Shown here piece after piece: positions 1 through 5,617 of a stretch of DNA of 9,282 bases; the stretch's first letter is position 1; the number at the start of each line of letters is the position of its first letter. This DNA comes from CAZBQG01 sp964493945 (GTDB taxonomy: Bacteria > Pseudomonadota > Alphaproteobacteria > Rhodospirillales > UBA2165). Under the pieces are notes generated by a model, which was not told the DNA's origin, did not search any database, and saw nothing but the letters and a program-made list of their open reading frames with translations. The stretch is taken from positions 1-9,282 of the forward strand of contig CAZBQG010000182.1 of the NCBI GenBank assembly GCA_964493945.1, written 5' to 3'. The translations under genes and the position numbers were made by a program.

Positions 1-167
1 AGGGGCGCCGGATCCAGGGCAGGCACGGCGGGGATCGATTCCCGGCGCGTGGCCAGGGCGCATTCCCAACCGTTCCCGATCAAAGCCCGGGCCAGGGCGA
101 GGCAGCGCATGACATGGCCGCCGCCCATATCCGGGGACGCATCGGCGCGGAAAATTGCACGGGGCAT
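1..167 (-). CDS. pseG: PseG, UDP-2,4-diacetamido-2,4,6-trideoxy-beta-L-altropyranose hydrolase (N-terminal part only)
   Basis: This gene starts at the ATG at 167-165 and runs off the left edge, so only 55 codons are visible. The translation has the PseG N-terminus: FRADASPDMGGGHVMRCLAL at residues 6-25, then a short stretch ending GWECALAT. The G-G-G-H-V-M-R-C block is the family's nucleotide-binding loop, and His18 lines up with the catalytic His17 described for Campylobacter PseG. The enzyme removes UDP from the bis-N-acylated sugar to give the free sugar used by PseI. It begins 10 nt after the pseI stop. Its start codon lies in a short inverted repeat (166-172 with 183-189), which suggests coupling to pseI translation. 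The visible part matches well, but overall length and any fused domain cannot be judged. Confidence 0.85.
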   Translation of the reverse strand, partial: MPRAIFRADASPDMGGGHVMRCLALARALIGNGWECALATRRESIPAVPALDPAP

Positions 168-189
168 GGGGGTTATCTCACTCCCCCAT
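166..189 (-). promoter_or_regulatory. Hairpin over the pseI stop / pseG start junction
   Basis: ATGGGGG (189-183 on the minus strand) pairs perfectly with CCCCCAT (172-166), leaving a 10-nt loop. The loop holds the pseI stop TGA (180-178). The left stem includes the only purine-rich SD-like stretch upstream of pseG, and the right stem includes the first two bases of the pseG ATG. Inference: the hairpin hides the pseG start unless a ribosome finishing pseI opens it. The pairing is seen directly; the regulatory effect is not demonstrated. Confidence 0.45.
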
Positions 190-1236
190 CCCTTCGATGG
201 CGTCGGCCAGAATCCATTGATCGGCGGGGATGTGGCGTTTGGCCCGTTTGCCGATAATCAGATGTTTTTTGTGAGGCGCCAGCCCCAGGCCGGGGCGTTT
301 GGTGCAAATCATGTCGGGCGTGATTTCAGCCCCCGATACGATATCGATGCGGGCATGAAGAGAGCGCCGGCCCTTTTCAAACATTTCGCTCTCTTCGGGG
401 CGCGGGCCGTCCTTTTGGCCATCCCCCAGGCCGTCCTCCACCTCTCGTAATTTTGCGATCAGTTGGGCCAGCTCCCCGGGTTCGATGGAAAACCCATGGT
501 CCGGGCCCGGCAATTGGCGGTCCAGGGTGAAATGCTTTTCGATCATGCAGGCGCCGAGGGCAGCGGCGGCCAGAGCCATATGATCGCCCGTCGTGTGATC
601 CGAATATCCGCACAATACACCATGCTCCTCCCGCATTTTTTGCATCGCCCGCAGATTGCTCAGGCGGGCCGGCGCCGGATAAAGCGAGGTGCATTGCAAA
701 AGGACGACCCGATCATTCCCCACTTCCCGGCAAGCGGCGATGGCCCGGCGGATGTCATCCCCATCGGCCATGCCCGTCGACAGGATGACGGGCTTTCCCG
801 TTTCGGCCATGAGAGTAATCAGCTCGGTATCTGGCAGATCGAAGGACGCCACCTTGTAGGCGCAGCTTCCGATGGCGGCCAGATCCCTGACCGCATCGGC
901 GTCACAGGGAGAAGAAAAGAATTCCATGCCTAACCCCTCGGCATGATCCTTCAGACGCCCATGCCAGGAGCGGTCGATCTCCAGGGACTGGATCAATTCG
1001 AATGTGCTCACATTGTCCAGGTAGGAAAAGCCCGGCGTCAATTTGGAATAATGGGCCTCGGCACTGAAGGTCTGAAATTTGACGGCATCGGCGCCGGCCT
1101 TGGCGGCTTCGTCCATGAGCCGGCGGGCCAAATCGAAATCCTTGTTGTGGTTGGAGCCGATCTCGGCGATGACAAAACAGGGCTGGCCATCGCCGATGGT
1201 GCGCCCACCCAGGTTGAAATTGATCCTCTCCGCCAT
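178..1236 (-). CDS. pseI: PseI, pseudaminic acid synthase (NeuB family)
   Basis: A 352-residue NeuB-family synthase that condenses phosphoenolpyruvate with the 6-deoxy-di-N-acyl sugar to form pseudaminic acid. Visible motifs are EIGSNHN at 25-31, KFQT at 53-56, STGM at 153-156, SDHT (His214) and EKHFTLD (His235). The last two histidines match the metal-binding pair of NeuB enzymes. PGPDHGFS follows at about 243-250. A C-terminal SAF (antifreeze-like) domain spans about 290-347, starting GRRSLHA. The ATG at 1236-1234 shares one base with the TGA of the preceding acyltransferase gene, giving TGATG and likely coupled translation. A TTG one codon upstream is also open, but the ATG is preferred. 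NeuB homologues also make sialic or legionaminic acid; the PseB/PseC/PseG neighbours make the Pse assignment firm. Confidence 0.93.
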   Translation of the reverse strand: MAERINFNLGGRTIGDGQPCFVIAEIGSNHNKDFDLARRLMDEAAKAGADAVKFQTFSAEAHYSKLTPGFSYLDNVSTFELIQSLEIDRSWHGRLKDHAEGLGMEFFSSPCDADAVRDLAAIGSCAYKVASFDLPDTELITLMAETGKPVILSTGMADGDDIRRAIAACREVGNDRVVLLQCTSLYPAPARLSNLRAMQKMREEHGVLCGYSDHTTGDHMALAAAALGACMIEKHFTLDRQLPGPDHGFSIEPGELAQLIAKLREVEDGLGDGQKDGPRPEESEMFEKGRRSLHARIDIVSGAEITPDMICTKRPGLGLAPHKKHLIIGKRAKRHIPADQWILADAIEGMGE

Positions 1237-2228
1237 CAAAAAGCGTCCGAATCAGCCATGCTCAGATGCCAGTTGGCGGTCTGGGACAGACCATCCGACA
1301 GGGCCGGATTGAGGGGCAGATAGCCGAAATTGGTATGCCAATCGCCACCCTCGAATCCCATTTTCGTCAAGCAGGGCAGATGGGGGTTGGCCGGGCTCAT
1401 CCAAAGGGAAATCAAATCCACCTTCTGCCAGCGGAATGTGGCGAAGACGTGAGCCAGGAGCGCTTCCCGGACTTGGTCCGTTTTTTCTTTTGAAATCACT
1501 AATTCGACCAGATGGCCGGTCTTTTTCTCCCCGTTCCAATAAATTTTAAGCACGGCCAGACCCACCGGCCGGCCATCCCGGAAGGCCCCATAGGCCGGAT
1601 AATGGTGCAAAGGATGACAGCTGAACCGCCATGTCAGGAACCGCCGGTCCCGGGCGACGGCATTGAGCGCCGCGTCATGCTCCACCGAATTTCTCCAAAG
1701 CCCGTCAAAACCCTCATCGAAGGCAGCGATCCTTTTGATCTCGATCCGGCCGGATGGCGTGCTCTCCCTGCTTTCCATCCGGTTGAGCGGCAGTTGCAGG
1801 GGTTTGAGCTGGTCGATCTCCCGCCAATTCATCATGCGCTTATTGACCGCCCAGATATTGTCGTTGGGAAAGCCATAGAGAAAATCCAGCCCCGCATCCC
1901 CGCAACGGTCGGCCGTCCGGTCCAACAGGGTCATCAGATTGCTGAAATCACGGTAATCCTCATGAATGACGGCGTGCAACGCAAAGCCGCCCATCAGGCT
2001 TTGCCCGGCCAATTCAAACCCCATGGGCTTGATGGCATAATGGCCGACGATGCGGGGGCCATCCTGGATCACTTCGACGATGCTTGGGCCGAAGGGCCCT
2101 TCCTGGTTGGCCCAACGCCAATAGCCGGTGGTGCGCAGATGGGGTGAGGCATGGAGAAACAAATCCACGATCCCATCCTCGTCGCCAGGGCGGAATTCAC
2201 GGAAATCAAGGGAACGGGTGCCGGCCAT
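1236..2228 (-). CDS. GNAT-type acyltransferase, 330 aa, probably two GNAT-like halves
   Basis: This 330-residue protein resembles the long GNAT acyltransferases found in polysaccharide loci. The N-terminal half opens with LDFREFRPGDEDGIVDLF at about 7-24. It continues with a YWRWAN segment near 37-41 and a beta-strand/loop pattern RIVGHYAIKP at 59-68. The C-terminal half has another GNAT-like strand pattern around GRPVGLAVLKIYW and ends in NWHLSMADSDAF, a tail like those of similar EPS-locus proteins. I see no transmembrane segment or signal peptide. The gene starts 4 nt after the ACP stop and overlaps pseI by 1 nt. Inference: it takes the place of PseH and acylates the C4 amine made by PseC, perhaps using an acyl group on the neighbouring ACP instead of acetyl-CoA. 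The fold is fairly clear; donor and acceptor are not. Confidence 0.7.
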   Translation of the reverse strand: MAGTRSLDFREFRPGDEDGIVDLFLHASPHLRTTGYWRWANQEGPFGPSIVEVIQDGPRIVGHYAIKPMGFELAGQSLMGGFALHAVIHEDYRDFSNLMTLLDRTADRCGDAGLDFLYGFPNDNIWAVNKRMMNWREIDQLKPLQLPLNRMESRESTPSGRIEIKRIAAFDEGFDGLWRNSVEHDAALNAVARDRRFLTWRFSCHPLHHYPAYGAFRDGRPVGLAVLKIYWNGEKKTGHLVELVISKEKTDQVREALLAHVFATFRWQKVDLISLWMSPANPHLPCLTKMGFEGGDWHTNFGYLPLNPALSDGLSQTANWHLSMADSDAF

Positions 2229-2232
2229 GGTT

Positions 2233-2469
2233 TCAGCCCCGGGGGAGCCCCTTGGTTTTCAGCGCCTCATCCAATGCCTTGGCGCTGGTCAGCTCCGTGA
2301 TCTCCTCCATGGAGAACTGGAAATCGAACTGCTCTTCGATCTGCATGATCAGTTCCAGATGCCCGACCGAATCCCAATTTTCATGATCGCCGGCGGCCAG
2401 ATCCTCCGAAATATCCTCCGGGGCGATCTTGAAGACGCGGGAGATGATGGTTATCAGCTTCTCGTCCAT
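2233..2469 (-). CDS. Acyl carrier protein, stand-alone
   Basis: A 78-residue acidic protein with the phosphopantetheine site ENWDSVGHLELI; Ser34 in the DSV motif is the predicted attachment residue. The length, the acidic helix QIEEQFDFQFSMEEI after the serine and the end LTSAKALDEAL are typical of type II ACPs. The ATG at 2469-2467 lies 4 nt after the FkbH stop. A longer open frame reaches 2628, but its extra N-terminal part lies in antisense-like frame overlap with fkbH and has no ACP character. The position between an FkbH-type enzyme and an acyltransferase suggests a dedicated carrier for one acyl unit of the sugar, not the fatty-acid ACP (inference). FkbH/ACP pairs in polyketide systems build glyceryl-S-ACP, which is the best precedent. 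Confidence 0.92.
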   Translation of the reverse strand: MDEKLITIISRVFKIAPEDISEDLAAGDHENWDSVGHLELIMQIEEQFDFQFSMEEITELTSAKALDEALKTKGLPRG

Positions 2470-2473
2470 GCGT

Positions 2474-4183
2474 TTAGTTTTCCAACAAATTGATCCATTG
2501 GGGCGGCGCCAGACCGGTCTTCGAAATATCCAGGTTCCAACCCGTGGCCGAGGCTGGAACGGGCGCGAAATCATGATCGGCGAAAAAACTTTCGGCGATC
2601 TTGTTTTTTTTGGTCGGGAGGAATTCACCGGTGATTTCCGCCATGGCGGATTTTCTGGCGTCCTCGGCGATTTTCCAGATCAGCAATCCCTCGGCGTCCC
2701 GCCCGATGACCCGGCAGCTCATCAGGAAATTATCCAGATGCCAGGCATTCCCCTTTTCCTCCAGAATGCCGATGCCCACCAGACCGCTGTCTCCGAACCG
2801 GTCGCCCAGGCGCAGGGAATAGACATGGTGGCGGCCTGACTCCATAAAGCCCAGTATCTCAGGCTCGGTATAGCGCCGCGTGGTCAAGTTGAACTGATTG
2901 GTCTTTTGGGTAAGCTGGGCGATGCGCGCCACCTCGATTTGGTTGTCCTTCTCGATGGCCGCGGTCATTTCGAGGGAGCGATGAAATTCTTCCAGGCTCG
3001 GCGCCTGGCTCATGGATTTCCGGCGCTTGGCGGTCTCGCCATACATTTCCCCCCGGCGCAGGTCCTCGTCGGTCAGGGAATAGCTGTCGAACAATTCCAG
3101 GCCGTTGAGGGTCTGGCCGTAGCGGCTGGGATCGGCGGGCATCTCCACCACATGGACTTGCGGGCAGGTCTGGCGGACAAGCTCGCGCTCCGCCGGGTTG
3201 TCATCCATGAAGACGAAGGAATCCAGACCCAGATCAAGGGTCTCGGCGATCTCCTTCAGATGAGTTCCCTTGTCCCGCCAGTCGGCGGCAATTACGGCGA
3301 AATCATCTATCCTTAAAATCATGTCGGGATGTTTTTCCAAGACCTCCATCACGTCTTCCATATTGTTCTTGGAGCTTATGGCGAGGACGATGCCACGCCG
3401 CCGCAGGTTTTGGATGCCGCGCTGAAATTCCTGGAAAGCCAGGCCCGGTCCGTTGTCACCAAGGGTGATGCCGCCCAGCCCCTCTTCGCCGATGACGCCG
3501 CCCCACAGGGTGTTATCCAGATCCAGCACCAGGCATTTATGCATGGGGTTTTTGCTGGCCGATATGGTGCGCGCCATCAGGTCGGCCAAAAATTGCTGCC
3601 CGGCCCGGCCCTGGCGGGTCCTGGCCAGATACCAAAGCCGGGGGTCAAAAACCGTGTCCAGACCATGTTTCAAGGCCAGCCCTTCCCAATCCAGGACAAA
3701 GATGCCGGACAAAGCCTCGGCCCCCTCTTCCAGCCGGTCATTGAAGGCGCGGATGGCTGTTTTTACGGAAAAGGGCGAATTGCCCTCAAGGGTTCCCATC
3801 GCGGCGGCGGAAGCGGCCAGATTGCTGACAAACAGCCTGGCCCCTGCGGCGCCTTCGATTGCTTTCTGGCAAAGCTCCAATACTTCCCCGGCGCGGGCCC
3901 TGGCCAACTCCCTGGATTGGTCCCGGTCCAGTTCCAGGGGTGAGGCCAGAATCTCGCCCAATACCTCTTCGGCATCGATCACCAAGAATATGAAATCCGG
4001 CGCGAATTCATAAAGACCGGACAGCGCATCCAGGATTTCCTGGCGGTATTGGCCATAGCCGGAAAAATAAAGTTCCCCCTCCAGGCCCCGGCCGGCGAGG
4101 GATTCCGCAAGCTTCTGTTCCATCAGCTCCAGGGTGCTGGAGCCGGTCATCGCCACCCGGACTTTTTCCAAATTTTCGGTCAT
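2474..4183 (-). CDS. FkbH-like HAD-IIIC family protein (three domains)
   Basis: A 569-residue FkbH-type enzyme. Residues 1-190 form an SGNH-like N-terminal region with the recurring FSGYGQYRQEIL motif at 40-51. The HAD-IIIC core starts at LVLDLDNTLWGGVIGEEG (218-235), where Asp221, Asp223 and Thr225 form motif I. It continues with AISSKN (268-273), Lys305, and FMDDNP (325-330) as motif IV. Residues about 395-569 are GNAT-like and include QLTQKTNQFNLTTRRY (423-438). All key HAD residues are present. FkbH proteins in polyketide pathways take a glyceryl unit from 1,3-bisphosphoglycerate, remove phosphate and pass it to an ACP; the adjacent ACP fits that. The ATG at 4183 lies 4 nt beyond the inserted element at 4188-4457 and has no good SD. 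An in-frame ATG at 4150 is an alternative start. The substrate here is inferred. Confidence 0.88.
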   Translation of the reverse strand: MTENLEKVRVAMTGSSTLELMEQKLAESLAGRGLEGELYFSGYGQYRQEILDALSGLYEFAPDFIFLVIDAEEVLGEILASPLELDRDQSRELARARAGEVLELCQKAIEGAAGARLFVSNLAASAAAMGTLEGNSPFSVKTAIRAFNDRLEEGAEALSGIFVLDWEGLALKHGLDTVFDPRLWYLARTRQGRAGQQFLADLMARTISASKNPMHKCLVLDLDNTLWGGVIGEEGLGGITLGDNGPGLAFQEFQRGIQNLRRRGIVLAISSKNNMEDVMEVLEKHPDMILRIDDFAVIAADWRDKGTHLKEIAETLDLGLDSFVFMDDNPAERELVRQTCPQVHVVEMPADPSRYGQTLNGLELFDSYSLTDEDLRRGEMYGETAKRRKSMSQAPSLEEFHRSLEMTAAIEKDNQIEVARIAQLTQKTNQFNLTTRRYTEPEILGFMESGRHHVYSLRLGDRFGDSGLVGIGILEEKGNAWHLDNFLMSCRVIGRDAEGLLIWKIAEDARKSAMAEITGEFLPTKKNKIAESFFADHDFAPVPASATGWNLDISKTGLAPPQWINLLEN

Positions 4184-4187
4184 GCTT

Positions 4188-4223
4188 CTAGTGGATGAAA
4201 TCTAACATATGGCACCCATACGA
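4188..4223 (+). repeat. Left terminal inverted repeat of the inserted element
   Basis: This 36-base arm begins with CTAGTGGATGAAATCTAACA and matches the reverse complement of 4422-4457 at 35 of 36 positions. Its outer CTAG lies 4 nt from the fkbH start codon. Confidence 0.9.
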
Positions 4224-4225
4224 TC

Positions 4226-4315
4226 CCATATCCCGGCTCCTCGGCAGGAGAGTGCCCGCGGGCGATGCCTTAGCATCGGCAAGGGTGCTCGACGCACCGG
4301 GGGGCCGGGATATGG
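4226..4315. repeat. Left folded half of the element (branched palindrome)
   Basis: A perfect 12-bp stem (4226-4237 with 4304-4315) closes a branched region. Inside it are TCCT/AGGA (4238-4241 with 4246-4249, loop CGGC), the self-complementary GCCCGCGGGC (4254-4263), CGATGC/GCATCG (4263-4268 with 4273-4278, loop CTTA) and GGTGC/GCACC (4284-4288 with 4294-4298, loop TCGAC). The second and third share base 4263, so they are alternatives or adjoin. Confidence 0.75.
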
Positions 4316-4326
4316 TACCAGAAGGG

Positions 4327-4421
4327 CGGCTTCCCAAGCCCACCGGATGCGTTGCGCGGCGCTTGTGATGCGGGGGCATCACGGCGCACCGCGCGCCTGT
4401 CCGGATGAGCTTGGGAAGCCG
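4327..4421. repeat. Right folded half of the element (long hairpin)
   Basis: A perfect 13-bp stem (4327-4339 with 4409-4421) closes this half. An inner stem GCGCGG/CCGCGC (4354-4359 with 4389-4394) leads to a tip TGATGC-GGGG-GCATCA (4366-4381). The tip shares the GATGC-N4-GCATC form with the CGATGC hairpin of the left half. CCGGATG occurs twice in direct orientation (4343-4349 and 4401-4407). Confidence 0.75.
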
Positions 4422-4457
4422 TCGTATGGGTACCATATGTTAGATTTCATCCACTAG
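4422..4457 (-). repeat. Right terminal inverted repeat of the inserted element
   Basis: Mate of the arm at 4188-4223. Its outer CTAG (4454-4457) contains the stop codon TAG (4456-4454) of the VOC gene, so the insertion junction falls exactly on that stop. Confidence 0.9.
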
Positions 4458-4879
4458 GCCGCCTCGAGGAACTCGATCAGTTGCTTGTCACGGGTATAGA
4501 TGAAGGCGATGCGCCGGTTTTGCAGGGCGACGGCAGGCACCGGCGGACAGACGATCAGGGCGCCCTTGGCCCGCATCCCGCTGAGGGCGTCTTCCAACTG
4601 ATCCACTTCGTAACATAGATGATGAAGCCCGCCGCCGGTTTGGGCGTATTTTAGAACGGGTGAGTCTTCGCCCACCGCCTCGATCAGCTCCAGGCGCGGT
4701 CCGGGGCCGGTCTCCACGAAGACCAGTCTGACTTTCTGAACGGGATCGAACACCATATCAGTTACCTTGGTAAACCCATACCAGTCGCCATAGCGCTCCT
4801 TGGCCTGATCCAGATCCTCGACGACGATGCCGATATGGTCCAGGCGGTTGATGGTAATAGGCAAGGTTTGGCCGGGCAT
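4454..4879 (-). CDS. VOC (glyoxalase/bleomycin-resistance fold) family protein, methylmalonyl-CoA epimerase-like
   Basis: A 141-residue protein with the two beta-alpha-beta-beta-beta units of the VOC fold. The first opens with RLDHIGIVVEDLDQAKERY (12-30), the second with GGGLHHLCYEVDQLEDAL (82-99). His15, Glu64 (RLELIE), His86 or His87, and Glu136 (QLIEFLE) are in place to form the usual metal site. The layout, including LHHLCYEV, resembles methylmalonyl-CoA epimerase and lactoylglutathione lyase relatives. The ATG is 3 nt after the cytidylyltransferase stop. The stop TAG is part of the CTAG at the edge of the inserted element. Its place beside FkbH and ACP suggests work on the same acyl unit, for example at the alpha carbon of an acyl thioester. 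That is inference; a sugar-modifying role is equally open. Confidence 0.85.
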   Translation of the reverse strand: MPGQTLPITINRLDHIGIVVEDLDQAKERYGDWYGFTKVTDMVFDPVQKVRLVFVETGPGPRLELIEAVGEDSPVLKYAQTGGGLHHLCYEVDQLEDALSGMRAKGALIVCPPVPAVALQNRRIAFIYTRDKQLIEFLEAA

Positions 4880-4882
4880 GGT

Positions 4883-5611
4883 TCAGGTTGGATGCTTGGC
4901 GTTGATGGCGCTGAGTTCGGGTCTGGCGGCCAATAGGGCAAGAATATCCGCCATACCGAAATCCGGGTTTTCCGCATGGAGGTCTTCATAGACGGCTCGT
5001 ACCAATTCAAGGTCTTCGGGCCAATCGACGGTCCACCGAAGGGCGGAATAATCCCTTTCCCCCGCCAGATTTCCCCGGCTGAATCTGTCCGCGTTGTTGT
5101 GGAAATATGGCGTCACATGTTCCCGTTCATGGAGGTCCCGGGCGTTCCGGGCGGCTTCTTGGAGGGCGGCGAGGCTGAAGATTTCCCCGTCCAGACCCTT
5201 GGGATAGGTACGGTTGATGGTGTTGGACGCATAATCAAATCCGCCGGTCAGATAAAAGCCGGCCAGCTCGTCCAGCAAAGCGGCATCGGCCAGCGGACAA
5301 TCGGCCGTCAGGCGCATGATATGGGCCGCCGGAAATTGGGCCGCCGCCTTGGCGAAGCGGTCCAGCACATCCTCCAGGCTTCCCCGGAAACAGCCGACGC
5401 CCAAATCTCCGCATAGCTCTTCCAAGGGATCATCCACCCCATCATCGCTGGTCGCCACTACCAGCCGCTCGATCATCCCGGCCCGGAGAACCCGCTTGAT
5501 CTGATGGGCGATCATTGGCTCGCCGAGAATGGGTTTGAGCACCTTCCCCGGCAACCGGTTGGAACCGGTGCGGGCCTGGAGGATGGCGAGGATGCCGGAA
5601 GCGGCATTCAT
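4883..5611 (-). CDS. pseF: SpsF-type cytidylyltransferase, probable CMP-pseudaminic acid synthetase (PseF role)
   Basis: A 242-residue nucleotidyltransferase. It begins ILAILQARTGSNRLPGKVLK (7-26), with the nucleotide-binding pattern found in CMP-sugar synthetases and in SpsF (COG1861-type) proteins. LTADCPL at 101-107 carries a likely metal-binding Asp, and RWTVDWPEDL at 192-201 is a typical SpsF C-terminal motif. It resembles SpsF more than the NeuA-like PseF of Campylobacter. As the only cytidylyltransferase seen beside pseB, pseC, pseI and pseG, it most likely activates pseudaminic acid as CMP-Pse. It starts 6 nt after the pseC stop and ends 3 nt before the VOC gene. The family is confident; the exact substrate rests on context. 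Confidence 0.8.
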   Translation of the reverse strand: MNAASGILAILQARTGSNRLPGKVLKPILGEPMIAHQIKRVLRAGMIERLVVATSDDGVDDPLEELCGDLGVGCFRGSLEDVLDRFAKAAAQFPAAHIMRLTADCPLADAALLDELAGFYLTGGFDYASNTINRTYPKGLDGEIFSLAALQEAARNARDLHEREHVTPYFHNNADRFSRGNLAGERDYSALRWTVDWPEDLELVRAVYEDLHAENPDFGMADILALLAARPELSAINAKHPT

Positions 5612-5617
5612 GGTGCG

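Larger units (their letters stand above)
4188..4457. mobile_element. 270-bp inverted-repeat element (MITE-like) inserted in the operon
   Basis: The two ends are 36-bp inverted copies (4188-4223 and 4422-4457) with a single mismatch (4213 against 4432). In the operon transcript that mismatch becomes a G-U pair. Both ends are CTAG, consistent with a 4-bp target duplication flanking a 262-bp core (4192-4453) or with a TA duplication inside it. The core holds two folded halves: 4226-4315, closed by a perfect 12-bp stem, and 4327-4421, closed by a perfect 13-bp stem. No transposase is encoded. Some IS5- and IS630-related elements target CTAG or TA, but I cannot name a parent. The element separates two genes that would otherwise be 4 nt apart. 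It could instead be a long-resident structured repeat acting in the mRNA. Confidence 0.8.

Noticed and set aside
463..933. Long plus-strand open frames opposite pseI, fkbH, pseC and others
   Set aside because: They are antisense shadows of convincing minus-strand genes in GC-rich DNA, with no recognisable motifs.
2470..2628. Upstream extension of the acyl carrier protein frame to 2628
   Set aside because: The extra 53 residues are read in another frame of fkbH, are rich in Arg and Pro, and have no ACP character. The ATG at 2469 gives a normal ACP length.
4188..4457. Two 82-codon open frames on opposite strands in the inserted element, both ending in the residues HMLDFIH
   Set aside because: The shared ending is a by-product of the inverted repeat. 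Neither frame resembles a protein, and the GC-rich palindromes keep frames open by chance.
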